Source of the DNA: Procambarus clarkii
Lineage: Eukaryota > Arthropoda > Malacostraca > Decapoda > Cambaridae
Length of the DNA: 64,000 nucleotides
Assembly: GCF_040958095.1 (NCBI RefSeq)
Contig: NC_091233.1
Span: forward strand, 19,416,692 to 19,480,691
Direction of reading: 5' to 3'
Numbering within the stretch: the first letter of the stretch is position 1; each line of letters opens with the position of its first letter. The position numbers and the translations under genes are program-made. This document shows, in pieces, positions 1 through 10,363 of this stretch. The notes beneath the pieces were generated by a model. It saw nothing but the letters and a program-made list of their open reading frames with translations. It was not told where the DNA came from and did not search any database.

Positions 1-655
1 TCCTCCTTCTGTTAAGAAAAGTGACCTAGTCTCTCTTCCTCCACGCTCTACACATCAGTGACCCTCAGTTTCTTGATTCTGAAATTTCCTTTATCTACAC
101 ATGTCTCTTGCCTTGGTTACCCCTTACATTTTATCTACTGTGCCTATTTTCAAGCTAAACAAAAAAATTTTCATCCTAAATCTGCTTCCAGTGCTACTAG
201 CACTGTGCTCTGCCTTCCCTTCATATCTGAACTCAATACTCTTACTAATACCCTTCGTGCTCTTGACATAAAGCTTGCCTTTCGTCAAACTAACACTTCG
301 TACTAATCTTGTTCACAATTCTCCTGATTCTAATGCTTCTGGTGTCTACTCTATTTCCTGCTCGTCTTGTCCTATCCAATACTATAGGGAAACTGGCCAT
401 ACACTTAATGACAGACTTGAGCAATTCAAAAGAAGCGTGAAGTCTGCAGACACAAACAATGCTCTCTTCTGTCATGTTAGGGATTCCAATCATCCTATTG
501 ATTGGTCTTCTTCTAAAATAATCTTTCCTGCCTCTACTCTTCACAGACGCCGTCTCGTCAAATCAGCTCTGATACACAACCTTCCCAACATGAACTGGAG
601 TCCTGACTTTATTGCTGTTGACTTCCCTTTCACAGTACATACTCAAATGTTCTAA
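1..655 (+). pseudogene. Penelope-like retroelement: end of reverse transcriptase plus GIY-YIG endonuclease, frameshifted
   Basis: The translation from about 180 to 650 reads like the end of a Penelope-like element polyprotein. A segment with LPFISELNTL leads into a GIY-YIG endonuclease domain: GVYSISCSSCP, then YYRETGHTLNDRL, then a conserved NNALFCHV segment and HPIDW. In active relatives the second motif is YIGETG, so the Ile and Gly are lost here (YYR). The two parts lie in different frames and meet at about 275-300, so there is at least one frameshift. The frame ends at a stop at 653-655. The rest of the reverse transcriptase lies left of the window. Penelope-like elements are known for this RT plus GIY-YIG order; a dead copy is inferred from the frameshift and the altered motif. 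Confidence 0.8.
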
Positions 656-965
656 ACCTTCTAACAAACGTGATCTAACATAAGCCTTCCCTTTCCTTTT
701 CTCTTTCTCTTTCTATTACTTTATCTTTTGTTCCCATTTACTCCTTTTATTACCCCCTACATACCCTTTATTACAGCTATCTTTCGCATTGCTTTTACGT
801 TCGTCTAAGTTTTCCTCCTCCTCCTCACCTCTCTTGCCTTACTTATGCCCATGCCTTTCTCGTCTCATCACATTTGACTTGATGATGGTTCAGGACGGAC
901 TGAAACGTCTTTTCATCTTCTAGTGTGTGGTTTGGTCAACATATCTACAGTATTTACTGCTAGGT
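656..965 (+). mobile_element. 3' tail of the Penelope-like element, with the repeat that recurs as fold-back arms
   Basis: After the stop codon there are about 220 bases of pyrimidine-rich sequence, then a block at 876-945 (TTGATGA, GGACGG, GAAAC, then TCTAGTGTGTGG). The same block recurs at 5905-6112, 14735-14880, 35745-35845, 39915-40168 and 45352-45530. Its place directly behind the GIY-YIG frame suggests that those short repeats derive from a Penelope-like terminal repeat. Confidence 0.6.
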
Positions 966-1233
966 GAACAACCATAGGCATAGAGTGAAAGGAGGCATAG
1001 GGTGAAAGGAAACTTTGCTTAAACACTTCTGTCTTGCCTCAGAAATTGAACCTCAAACTTTTCAGCTGTAATCCGCCTGTATTTACCAAATGGAGCAATA
1101 GGTTTGTATTTTAAAGAGGAACTTGTATGCACAGAACTCTTAAACTTCACAAATGAGATGGTGGAGGTACAGTACTTGAATCAAAGTAGAGAACAAAATC
1201 CTTCAATACACAGAGAGATCAAATTAACATGAT
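966..1233. other. No recognised feature
   Basis: AT-rich sequence with no convincing reading frame or repeat match inside the window. Confidence 0.5.
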
Positions 1234-1376
1234 GTATCAATGAACAAATCCACAGGAGCGTTAATAAGGGTTGGAACCTCTCTTTACCATGTCGTGGTAC
1301 AGTTGACTAGAGCACGCCTGGGAACATCCAGTGCATAGGCTCGAACCCTCATCAAGCCTCCTGTGGATTTGTTCAG
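1234..1376 (+). mobile_element. Diverged tRNA-like SINE (family 3)
   Basis: 1288-1376 matches the family-3 SINE head seen better at 14576-14685: a CATGTCGTGG start, an A-box-like CAGTTGACTAGAGC, a B-box-like GGCTCGAACCC, then CCTGTGGATTTGTTCA. The left edge, 1234-1262, carries the reverse complement of the end (ACAAATCCACAGGAG), so this may be the eroded remnant of an inverted pair. Confidence 0.55.
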
Positions 1377-1480
1377 AAACATTATTACTGTAATACAGGC
1401 ATACCTCAGTTTAAGAGTTTAATTGGTTCCTGGAGACGCCTCGTATTCCGAAAACTCGCATATATTAATCTGCAGACAAT

Positions 1481-1723
1481 GGTTATCTTGAGATAATTTC
1501 GGGGCTTAGTGTCCCCGCGGCCCGGTCCTCAACCAGGCCTCCACCCCCCAGGAAGCAGCCCGTGACAGCTGACTAACACCCCGGTACCTATTTTACTGCT
1601 AGGTAACAGGGGCATAGGGTGAAAGAAACTCTGCCCATAGTTTCTCGCCAGCGCCCGGGATCGAACCCGGGACCACAGGATCACGCGTCCAGTGTTCTAT
1701 CTGCTCAGCCACCGGCTCCGTCC
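1481..1723 (-). mobile_element. tRNA-derived SINE (family 1), full length
   Basis: On the - strand it runs from a tRNA-like head, with A-box-like GGTGGCTGAGC and B-box GGTTCGATCCC, through the common body (GCAGAGTTTCTTTCACC, AGTAAAATAGGTACC, CTGTCACGGGCTGC, CGGGCCGCGGGGACAC) to the tail ATCTCAAGATAACC. The same body and tail occur at 11294-11541, 32328-32556 and 59309-59559. Confidence 0.85.
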
Positions 1724-1829
1724 ATAGTTGAGGAATTCACAGAATGGATGAACAGAATTGAAAAACCTACAAAAAGTAATACTGATTATCATCATCCCAG
1801 GAGATTATAATTTACCAAGTTTAAATTAA

Positions 1830-3345
1830 GGCTTAACAAAATACAGGCTACATTATAGCAGGAAATCAACATGGAAATAACCGAACACAGGTCTAAGAAT
1901 TCCTTAGGCTATGTGACTCGGCAACTAAGAGTCATCTAGGAAAGAAAATACTCTTGATTTGATCTTCAACTAAAGAAATAATAAAAAAACATTACTATCT
2001 CAGGTATTTCATAATCAGATAACAAACTCGGTGAAGTCCACACTAACGTTTATACATTGTAATACGTTGAAGATAAATGACAAGTGAGAGGGGCTCCTCA
2101 GTAAATACAATTTCAACAACACAAAGATTCATTAGAAAAAATGATAGAACTAGCAAACATTCAATTGGAAACCATCATGAGTACCAAAACTCCCATGCAA
2201 GGAATGGACAATTGATCACCAAAGTGTATAAATGTGTCTATGTATGTATTAACACGATGTACTGAACGGGGTGAGAATAGCTTGAGCTACCTCATCCCTT
2301 TGTGTGTATTTTACCTCAATAAACTTATTTCAATTCAAGTGTACAAAGTGTACTTGTGGTGTATATTTCTTGACCAAAAAGAAAATGAACTTAGAAAATT
2401 AAAAAGATATGTTAGAAGACAAACTGGAATGCTGAAGCGGACATGAATATCTCAACAACCATACAAAAAAAAAACCAGTAGAAACAGCGAGAATGAAGAA
2501 ATAGAGCAGAAAAAATCTATAGTACTCATCAGACAATAGAAAGTCAAATAGAACAGAAAGCCATACAAGAAATAGGAAAAATATTTTTTTTTCTACATAT
2601 AAAATATAAATAAAAGCTCTCCATCAGTATTGGACTTGTACTGATGAGAGACGGTTTATACACAGAAGATGACAAAGAAATTGGTGAAATCATGAATCAA
2701 CCGTATACTATGATGTTTAACACCACAAATAAACAGCATGAGAGTTAAAGAACCTGACAGCTTCTTCATGAATGATATCCATAACTTAGATATTACAGCA
2801 TAACTGATATTACACAAATGTTGTAACCTCTGAAAATGAAATTGTCAATATACCCATGCACTTGGTCTCAGGTCTTGACTCCTGCAACACCATATTTATG
2901 GTGAAATGCAAAGTAACTGTAGCAGAGTGCTCGGTGTAATATGGAAAAAAAAAGTTTGTATGCTTGGAAGATATATATACCAAAGGCAATTAAATTAGCT
3001 GATATGGTGCCACTCCACAAGATAGCACAGATTGGCAAAAAATTATAGACTAGTTGCACTTAATCACGTTATTAGAGTCTGAAAGTGTGTTTAGGAGTCA
3101 ACTCTCCAATTTTATAGAGAATAGTGAATTAATACAGCTCGGGTCAATTTGAATGTAGAACAGGAAGATCCTGCCTTTTGTGGCTGCTCAGTCACTGCAA
3201 CAAAATATTGAAAGAATTAGTAGTAGTAAATACAGATGCTGTATGTACATGGACATTGCAAATGCATTTGATAAATGGGATTATGTAGTGATTGCCTATA
3301 AAATGAGGTCCAGAGGAATAACAGGTGTAATTTCTGTAGTCCTGC
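1830..3345 (+). pseudogene. Heavily decayed CR1/Jockey-like LINE, endonuclease-to-reverse-transcriptase part
   Basis: Broken frames carry recognisable reverse-transcriptase pieces. At 3000-3060 DMVPLHKIAQ precedes a worn YRPVAL region; at 3085-3130 there is VFRSQLSNFIEN; at 3235-3310 YMDIANAFDKWDY, the RT motif with its catalytic-type Asp, then KMRSRGITG. Many stops and frameshifts show it is dead. Lysine- and asparagine-rich sequence at 1850-2700 may be worn endonuclease/linker. A second repeat lies inside it at 2262-2342. Confidence 0.6.
2262..2342 (+). repeat. Short interspersed repeat carrying AATAAA
   Basis: CTGAACGGGGTGAGAATAGC, CTACCTCATCCCTTTG and a CTCAATAAACTTATTTCAA end. A second copy with the same order lies at 49135-49235, so this is a dispersed repeat, probably a retroelement 3' end with its poly(A) signal. 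Confidence 0.55.
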
Positions 3346-3404
3346 CTTGGTAGGTCATGTTCAAATTCTTCCCCATGAGTCAGTTTTCACATTGTATTCA
3401 TCTA

Positions 3405-3476
3405 GTTGTGTTTACCTAGTTGTGCTTGCAGGGGGTTGAGCTCTGGCTCTTTCAGCCTGCTTCTTAACTATCAATC

Positions 3477-3521
<45 letters not shown>
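3405..3521 (-). mobile_element. 5'-truncated LINE 3' end beside a 41-base T run
   Basis: 3405-3480 is the reverse complement of the 3' untranslated end of the LINE at 45630-48002 (GTTGAGCTCTGGCTCTTT shared), including the CTAGTTGTG-type tail repeat. A run of 41 T residues at 3481-3521 follows. Confidence 0.65.
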
Positions 3522-3523
<2 letters not shown>

Positions 3524-3862
3524 CAAGTCTTCCAGTACATCTAGTGGCTGGAGCAGGTTTGGGACACAAAATCTGATTTCCTCTCTCTCTTTTGGTGCTT
3601 GCTTTGACTCATCTTGCCTCTACATTCGGCCATTGAAAAGGTCATCTCTGGTTAGAATTATGAACACCTGTTTAGTTGCATGAACTTTACGTGCATTGTG
3701 TTTTTCCTAGGCATGGTTTGGCACAAAACCCTTTGCAATTTTCCAATTTGCAGCCTTTGTTGGTTTGGGGATCACTTTGTGAGTTTCCCAAGGATTCTAA
3801 GGAATCGGCTTCACTGGGTTTTCCTTCAAGGTTTGGATCTGTGGTGCCCTGCACCTTTTTCC
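3522..3862. other. No recognised feature
   Basis: Unique-looking sequence with short open frames that have no recognisable protein pattern. Confidence 0.5.
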
Positions 3863-3870
3863 CTCTAGCT

Positions 3871-4046
3871 CAGTGCTTCCCAACCTTTTTTGGACTCATG
3901 GCCCTATTCTTTTATACTCAAAAGACCTGCAACCTCCTGCCACACATTCATAATTGACAAAAATTACCTGATCAGGATACTTGCTATTTCCTTATTCTTG
4001 AAGGCTAAGAATTTAGGTTCCACAATCCACTAGTTGGGAACCACTG
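3871..4046. mobile_element. hAT-type MITE with 8-bp target duplication
   Basis: The element begins CAGTGCTTCCCAACC and ends with the inverted GGTTGGGAACCACTG-like sequence (TAGTTGGGAACCACTG). It is 176 bp and flanked by CTCTAGCT (3863-3870) and CTCCAGCT (4047-4054), an 8-bp duplication with one mismatch. CAGTG termini and 8-bp duplications are hallmarks of hAT transposons; it has no coding capacity. Confidence 0.75.
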
Positions 4047-4100
4047 CTCCAGCTCCTTTCCGACCCATTTGGCATAGTGTGGGGCTTCATGTCCAGCTTT

Positions 4101-4202
4101 CATCATGTTGGGCAAGGCCGGTGGTTCTTAAGAGTTAATGTGTGCTCGACTCCATTTCCAGCCAACTACATCTCCAAGAACCACCAGCCTTGCCCAACAT
4201 GA
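4101..4202. repeat. Inverted repeat, ~30-bp arms
   Basis: CATCATGTTGGGCAAGGC at about 4102 returns as the complement GCCTTGCCCAACATGATG ending at about 4204, with GGTGGTTCTT/AAGAACCACC extending the arms. It could be a small MITE; no clear target duplication was identified. Confidence 0.6.
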
Positions 4203-4329
4203 TGTCCCACCCCATGCCAGTATGTAGGAGATTCAGTTTTTATAAGGATGGGTTAGTAAGAAATCCATTACCATTTGTGTAGTAGCTAAGATTTATGAAT
4301 TGGAAAACTTCTCAAGATGTGGTTACCTT

Positions 4330-5370
4330 GCTCTGATTTCTGAGGACCACTGTCCCCACAGCCCAGTTTCTGACCAGGCCTCCTGGTTGGTGGTCTGGTC
4401 AACCAGGCTGTTAGATGCAGGTGTTGATCAAGTTCGTTTTCGAGAGGTTTTCACTGAGAGGTTGGACAGTAATGATCCTTATGGTTAGAGGGAGAATGTT
4501 GAACATTTTGGGTCCTTGGTGTTGATGAAATTCTCTCGCCATACCTATTACACCTCTGTTGTTCAACAAGGCTATTTTGCACTTTCTGCCATGTCACCTG
4601 GTCTTGTGTGGTGTTATTTCCATGTGCAGAGTTGGTCCCAGACCCTTTGATATTTTCCAAGTACAGTATATATTATTATATATCTCTCCCACCTGTGCTC
4701 TAGGGAATACAGATTAAAAAAAATGTAGGGGGTCCCAACGATTTACATGTTTTATTGAGTGGGTTCTAGCAGTAAAAGATCTTTACACATTCTCCAGGTC
4801 AGCAATTTATCCAGCTTTGAACTGGGCTGTTATTGTGCAACAATATTCCACACTAGCATCTAGAAGTTCCATCATTGGTATGGCATCTCTTGTTTGAAAG
4901 GTTCTTGGTATCTAACCTGTCATTTTTTCCTGCAGTTGTGACAACTACTTTGTTCTTTAATAGTAAGGTCTTACAACATGAATACTCCCAAATATTTTAT
5001 ATAGTTTTGCTTTTTCGTTTTATCGTGTGATTTGACGTCATTTTAAAAGTGGTTTCCGTTTTTAGATGTTTTAATTTTTTCATAGCGCCGAGGCTGGAAC
5101 TTACATTTATTAAATAGCATATTATTTTCTGTGGCCTATTTAAAGACCTGATTTACTTCAGTTTGGAGATTTGCTGTGTCCTCTATGTTGTCTGCTCTCG
5201 TGAAAATCCTAGTGTCATTAGGAAAGGATGGTACGATACTATACATTGTGTCCCAGTCAATGTCCAACATGAAGATAAAAAAAACACAGTACCCTGGGAT
5301 GACTGAGCTTTTCGCAGTGGAAGATACAGATTTTACTTTGATGAAATTCTGAATTAATTTCAATTAGAGT
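4330..5370 (-). pseudogene. Decayed CR1-like LINE, reverse transcriptase to C-terminus
   Basis: On the - strand 5330-5140 encodes a worn reverse-transcriptase block. SVIPGYCVFF corresponds to the usual VPQGSVLGP, and SFPNDTR to SFADDTR, so one catalytic Asp is replaced. Further on, 4660-4480 gives QVTWQKVQNSLVEQQRC and a diverged C-terminal segment, and 4440-4340 gives the common LINE tail (GACCAGACCACCAACCAGG). Several frameshifts; related tails lie at 11660-11880 and 15755-16020. Confidence 0.6.
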
Positions 5371-5840
5371 ACTGAATAAATAATTTTTTTTAAAGCATGA
5401 GAATTTTATGTATGTAATTTAGTATATATTGTACTGAAAAATAAATAAGGAATGTGGCTAATTAAATTTACAATGCAAAATAATGGAGTCTGTAATATTA
5501 GATGCAAAACTGAAGTGTAGAATGTGTATATAACATCTTAATTATAGAATGATTAACACTAAATTATAGAATGGGTTTTGCTAGGAGAGGGTTATGTGTA
5601 CAGTACACGAGTGGGAGTAAAGCTAGGCTCAAGAGCACTCTACAGTGTGTGAGTCGGAGTAAAGCTAGGCTCTAGAGTGCTTTACAGTACTGTATACTAG
5701 TTACAATTTAATTAATTTAATACAATACTTATATTTAGCGACTGGAGTGGCGGGGTGTGAGGTTGAGTTTAGTCAGTGTTACAGAAATGATACAGCTGTT
5801 GAAGAATTATATTATTGTCTTGTGAAGCAGACATACATGT

Positions 5841-5874
<34 letters not shown>

Positions 5875-5904
5875 TTAAGGTATCCATATGCAGGTGATAA
5901 GTCA
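5371..5904. other. No gene; two short direct repeats
   Basis: AT-rich spacer. At 5590-5690 GGAGTAAAGCTAGGCTC occurs twice, each time followed by AGAG(C/T)GCT(C/T)TACAGT. A short (GA)n tract lies at 5840-5871. Confidence 0.5.
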
Positions 5905-6112
5905 CAATAACGTGGCTGAAGAATGTTGACCAGACCACACACTAGAAGGTGAAGGGATAACGACGTTTCGGTCCGTCCTGGACCATTCTCAAGTAGATTG
6001 TGTGCTCAAGAGCACTCTACAGTGTGCTCTTGAGCACACGACTTGAGAATGATCCAGGACGGACCGAAATGTCATCATCCCTTCACCTTCCAGTGTGTGG
6101 TCTGGTCAACAA
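5905..6112. mobile_element. Fold-back repeat of Penelope-tail type
   Basis: Left arm (5905-5998): GTTGACCAGACCACAC then GTTTCGGTCCGTCCTGG. Right arm (6035-6112): the reverse complement, ending GTGTGTGGTCTGGTCAAC. The loop contains CTCAAGAGCACTC and its complement. The right arm matches the 876-945 tail of the Penelope-like element. Confidence 0.7.
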
Positions 6113-6145
6113 AATTAAGGTGTAGGAGAAGAGAAACGAACAATT

Positions 6146-6516
6146 CAACCCGTTCTCGCAAATTTAATAAGTCAATATTGACTTATTAAATATGTGCATA
6201 GGTGACATACTTAACATAATAGATACCCTTAAAAAGATTCATAGAAAACACCGACCTTACCTAACCTTGTTAGTATCTAAAGATAAGCATCTTATTGCTT
6301 CGTAATTACAATTATTACCTAACCTATAATAGGTATAGGTTAAGTAATAATTGTAATTTCGAAGCAATAAGATGCTTATCTTAAGATACTAACAAGGTTA
6401 GGTAAGGTCGGTGTTTTCTATGAATCTTTTTAAGGGTATCTATTATGTTTAGTATATCACCTATGCACGTAGTTAATAAGTCAATATTGACTTTACGAAT
6501 TTGCGAGAACGGGTTG
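6146..6516. mobile_element. 371-bp almost perfect palindromic MITE with 7-bp target duplication
   Basis: The element starts CAACCCGTTCTCGCAAA and ends with the inverted TTTGCGAGAACGGGTTG-like sequence. Its two halves, about 6146-6322 and 6335-6516, are near-complete reverse complements around a short centre of CCTATAATAGG type. It is flanked by AACAATT at 6139-6145 and 6517-6523. A truncated copy is at 57269-57540, and a different element with the same termini and a 7-bp duplication is at 18619-18978. Confidence 0.85.
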
Positions 6517-6573
6517 AACAATTATGCAGTGAAATGGTAAATGTGCATGAGAGGAGGAGGGGAGGATAAACAG

Positions 6574-6718
6574 AGTTAAACAGAGGCTAAGGGAGTTAAA
6601 CAGAGGCTACAGTTAAGGATTTGCGCCCAGTAAATCCTCCCCGGCCAGGATACGAACCCATGACAAAGCGCTTGCAGAACGCCAGGCGAGTGTCTTACCA
6701 TTACACCACGGAGACTGG
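6574..6718 (-). mobile_element. tRNA-derived SINE (family 2), head part
   Basis: On the - strand GTCTCCGTGGTGTAATGG begins the head, the B-box is GGGTTCGTATCC, and the body GGCCGGGGAGGATTTACTGG follows. TTAAACAGAGGCTA occurs twice at the left end. The fuller copy is at 16861-17144. Confidence 0.8.
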
Positions 6719-7954
6719 TAGACTTGTAGGCGAGACTTATGTTGGTTCTACACAATCAACCTCACCGCAACCCAGTCTCTGACCTGGCCTTCTGGTTGGT
6801 GGTGTGGTCAAAATTGTTTAAAATGTTCAAAATTGATTATGCTGTAGTGCATAAATTACTGTACTAAAGATTGGGGGGGGGGGGTAGGATTGTTTTGAGA
6901 TGTACTACTTTGAAAGTTGTTTTTGGTTGTGTTGTTTTAAAGACTTGTTGGTTGGTGGATGGGTGAAACATTTTGTTTCATTAGTCCATTATAAAATATC
7001 AAGTTCATTACATTTAATACAAGTACAGTATGTAACTGATAATACATTTAGATGCAAAACAGAATTTTTAGCTGTAGGGCATGCTAAACATTGTTTTCAC
7101 TTAAATCAAACTTCTATGGAACAATTGCAGTTTCAGTTAAGTAAACGGCTTACCTGATAAGTTTCATTATTACCAAAATGCAGTGAAAAAAAACATTTAT
7201 ACCTCGACATGAGACAATAAATTGACAAATTTTTTTTCTAAAAAAGATTCCAGCATCAGGGGAAATCTAGAGATACAGTACTGTAATGTATGGAAGATAC
7301 AGGTAGATGATACATGAAAAATGAATACATGAATTCAAGATGTATGGAAGTTGCAGATACTGTAGTGAGGTGTTCTGAACTAGCATTGCCTGCTAAAAAT
7401 GTTCATTCTATACCCAAGTGATGGCAACACCTTGTTTGTTGTTGTTGTGTTGACATCTTGGTGTGCCATTTGTTTAGATCTAAGTCTCGCTTTTTTTTTT
7501 TTTTTTTTGCACCAAACTAATTTTTATCATGTCTGTTTGCCTCGGTATTATAAATATGCCAGACACTTATTGCATCAAAATTAAAGTGACATTTAAAGTT
7601 ACCAGTGTATAAATGATATTCTTGTGTAAATTCTACATTGTTTACATTTTTATCTGTATAGTACTGAGAGCAAATTTGTACTAGAGGTCCATTATGTTGC
7701 AGACAGTTGTCTAGAAACATTTCTTCAATCACTTCTACTAGAGTAATAGGATATCTTAACAAATTATAAATGTGTTTATAAATAATGATTATCAACATGT
7801 TAAAAGGGTAAGTCATTTATTTAAGGTATATACCTTAAGACATCCTCTGTATACATAATACCTCTGATACTTAATACTTAAGATATACCTCTGTATACCT
7901 TAAGACATCCAGTATCTCCCTTTCTTTGGAAAGTGTAATCATGTCCTGTTCAAA
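6719..7954. other. No recognised gene; AT-rich spacer
   Basis: 6763-6812 carries a fragment of the LINE tail (GACCTGGCCTTCTGGTTGG). The rest is AT-rich with T and G runs. Local near-repeats around CTTAAGACATCC occur at 7825-7915. Short frames show no recognisable motif. Confidence 0.5.
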
Positions 7955-9355
7955 ATTAAATATACTTTGCAAAATAATCTAGAAGAGAATGGGGACATTG
8001 ACGCAGTTGATAAACTCAATTTCAAGAGAGGATACTATGGGACTCTTAAAAATTCTTTGAACGAGTTTAATTGGACAGACTTGTTGCTAGGCAAGGAAAT
8101 AAATGAGATGTATGCCAAATTTTGCAAAATATACAATGAAGGAACATGAACATTCATACCAAAACAGAGATGCAGGACCATGAAACAGGATTGGTTCAAC
8201 AGAAATTGAGAGAGGGCCAGAAAGGATAAGACGAGAAAATGGGTTCAATATCAGAAGAGGCCTAACGCTCAAACATCCCAGCACTACAAGCAAGCAAGAA
8301 ATAATTACACAGCGGTGAGGAGAGAAGCAGAAAGGAACTTTGAGAAAGGTATAGCGGACAAATGTAAAACAGATTCAGACCTTTTCTATAAATTCATTAA
8401 AAGCAAGCTGCACGTAGAGGATGAAATGCAGATTGAGAACGTTGAACAGAAATGCTGAGAATGAAAAAGAAATTTGTAAAATGCTAAATGAGCCGTTCCA
8501 AAGTGTGTGTGTACAAAATGAGGATTTAAGAGAGCTGGACCAAATACCAATTCTAGAACACGAAATTGAATACATAGAGGTATCTCAAGACGAAGTGGAA
8601 AAATTACTCCTGGGGATAGGAAGAAATAAAGCGAATCTGATGGAGTTTCACCTTGGGTGCTGCGAGAATGTTCAAATGAGCTGAGCTTTCCGCTCCAATT
8701 AATATTCCAGACATCCTTGTGCACAGGAATCTTAGCAAATACAGTACTGTATATGGAAAAAGGCAAACATATTACCAATCAATAAAAATGGTAGTCAAGA
8801 GGAACATCTAAATTATAGACCCGTATAATTAACAAGCGTGGTAATCAAAATACTAGAAAAAATAGTTCAAGCCAAATGGGTTGAACACTTAGAGAGTAAT
8901 GGCATAATAACGGACAGACAGTATGGTTTTCGAAAAGGAAGGTCCTGTGTAACAAATCTTTTTAGTTTTTATGATACTCTAGAGCCACAGAGATACTACA
9001 GGAAAGAGGTGGATGGGTTGACTGCATTTATCTGAACCTAAAAAAAGGCCTTTGATAGTCCCACACAAGAGGCTGTTCTGGAAACTGGAAACATGCAGAC
9101 GATTGTAATGCCCTTTATATTGATCTAGATAAAATCGGTGCTTGGAGCAACAAATGGCAAATGGAATTCAACGTGAATAAATGCCATGTTATGGAATATG
9201 GAATCAAAGAAAATAGACCACACACAACTTACAAATTATGTGGAACGGAATTACAGAACTCTAATAAAGAACGAGACCTAAGGGTGGTTTTGGATAGTAA
9301 GCCGTCGCCAGAGGAACACAGTCATAGTCATAGTGCCATAGTCTGCATTTATTAA
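7955..9355 (+). pseudogene. Decayed CR1/Jockey-like LINE, much of the polyprotein
   Basis: Collinear but frameshifted pieces match the order in the intact LINE at 45726-48002. They are a linker with QDWFNRN and YKQARNNYTAVRREAERNFE (8190-8345), SDGVSPWVLREC (8635-8670), KILEKIVQAKWVEHLE (8843-8890), RQYGFRKGRSC (8918-8950), KKAFD (9041-9055), then after an internal loss MEFNVNKCHVMEYG (9161) and ERDLRVVLDSKPSPE (9270-9315). Stops and the deletion show it is inactive. Confidence 0.75.
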
Positions 9356-9389
9356 ATAGCTTGAGAGTCAGGACTTGACAACCCACGGT

Positions 9390-9525
9390 TAATATTGTTA
9401 TAGATAACCTCGTAGTACTTTGGCACTTGTAAACCATTTAATAAATGTCAACAAAGCCACCATGGTTGAGGAAAGATGTACAGGTTTTGTAAGTGAACTT
9501 GTAATGTTTGACGAATCCCGACCCC
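9390..9525. mobile_element. Very diverged copy of the GGGGCCAGATTCACGAAGC MITE
   Basis: ACAAAGCCACCATGGTTGAG, GGAAAGATGTACAGG and CGAATCCCGACCCC follow the order of the right half of the MITE at 55907-56159. The identity is low. Confidence 0.45.
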
Positions 9526-9700
9526 TAGTGTTTATACTGTGGCACAGTTTAAACAGGTTTGCCTGCAATACATGATTTTACACACATTTTAGCAAAGTGT
9601 CCAAATTACATCAGCACCTTTCTAATTATATGTGGGTATTTATGCATTTATTTATGTATTTACATATTTATCAAAGAATATTATTGATGTCTCCCTTTAG
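9526..9700. other. Intron end before the first recognised exon
   Basis: AT-rich sequence ending in a pyrimidine-rich CTCCCTTTAG acceptor at 9691-9700. Confidence 0.6.
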
Positions 9701-9850
9701 GTGGTATTGTCAGCGTGCAGCAGTTACTTTGAGCAATTATTTGAAGAGCATCCAGATAAATCTCCGATCATCATTTTAAAGGATATGAAGTTCACTCACG
9801 TCTCCCAGCTGGTCAACTTTATGTACCGTGGAGAAATTAACATTACTCAG
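9701..9850 (+). CDS. BTB/pipsqueak transcription factor, exon a: second half of the BTB domain
   Basis: The exon runs from acceptor CTCCCTTTAG to donor GTACTGTATT and translates, without stops, to 50 residues starting VVLSACSSYFEQLFEEH and containing PIIILKDMKFTHVSQLV and NFMYRGEINITQ. These are the classic insect-type BTB/POZ signatures of the bric-a-brac, tramtrack, fruitless and ribbon group: HK(V/M)VLSACS, ILKD, FMY(K/R)GE(I/V)N. The exon starts where the usual HK residues would end the previous exon, so at least one upstream exon (start codon, first half of BTB) is missing; I did not find it between 1 and 9700. Phase is 0 at both ends, matching the next exon. Role from family knowledge: nuclear DNA-binding regulator, with BTB mediating dimerisation. 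Which paralogue it is cannot be settled here; ribbon-like is one possibility. Confidence 0.92.
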
Positions 9851-10034
9851 GTACTGTATTAGGTATTTGCTAAGCCATGGAATATTTTGTCGCAATACAC
9901 TACAGTACTATGTATAATTTGTTGATAAAATGTTCTGTTTAAATGGTTGTTAGAGGTATACTTTGCTGTTAGATCAGTAGTTGTTAAACTGGTGTACATA
10001 GACCCCATGTACCCCTCTGCTTCATGTTCCAAGG

Positions 10035-10363
10035 TTGCTCCAATGTTTATATAAGTATAATCCTAGTTTGAAAAACCCTGTTTTTCAAAAAATACTGGAG
10101 GGTCAGGTCCCAAATCTACACAGTAAAATAATAACGTACTGGAGTAAACGATTTGGAAGAAAATGCAGAATAGAACCAGTGAAGAGCAGAGGTGCCATAG
10201 GCACAATCAGAGAACACTGTATAATCATCAGAGATCCGCGGTTGTTCAACGTCCTCCCAGCTACTATGAGAAATATTTCCGTAACGACTGTGGACAGCTT
10301 CAAGAGAAAACTAGATTGTTTTCTAAAAAAAACGTGCTGGACCAACCAGGCTGTGGTGGTTGG
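10035..10363 (+). pseudogene. LINE C-terminus (CR1-like), decayed
   Basis: In one frame: KILEGQVPNLHSKI, YWSKRFGRKCRIEPVKSRG, GTIREHCIIIRDPRLFNVLP and VDSFKRKLDCFLKK. This is the C-terminal region of a CR1-type LINE polyprotein; related stretches lie at 36670-37062 and, on the other strand, 15755-16020. It sits inside the intron after exon a and runs directly into the 119-bp tandem repeat. Confidence 0.7.
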
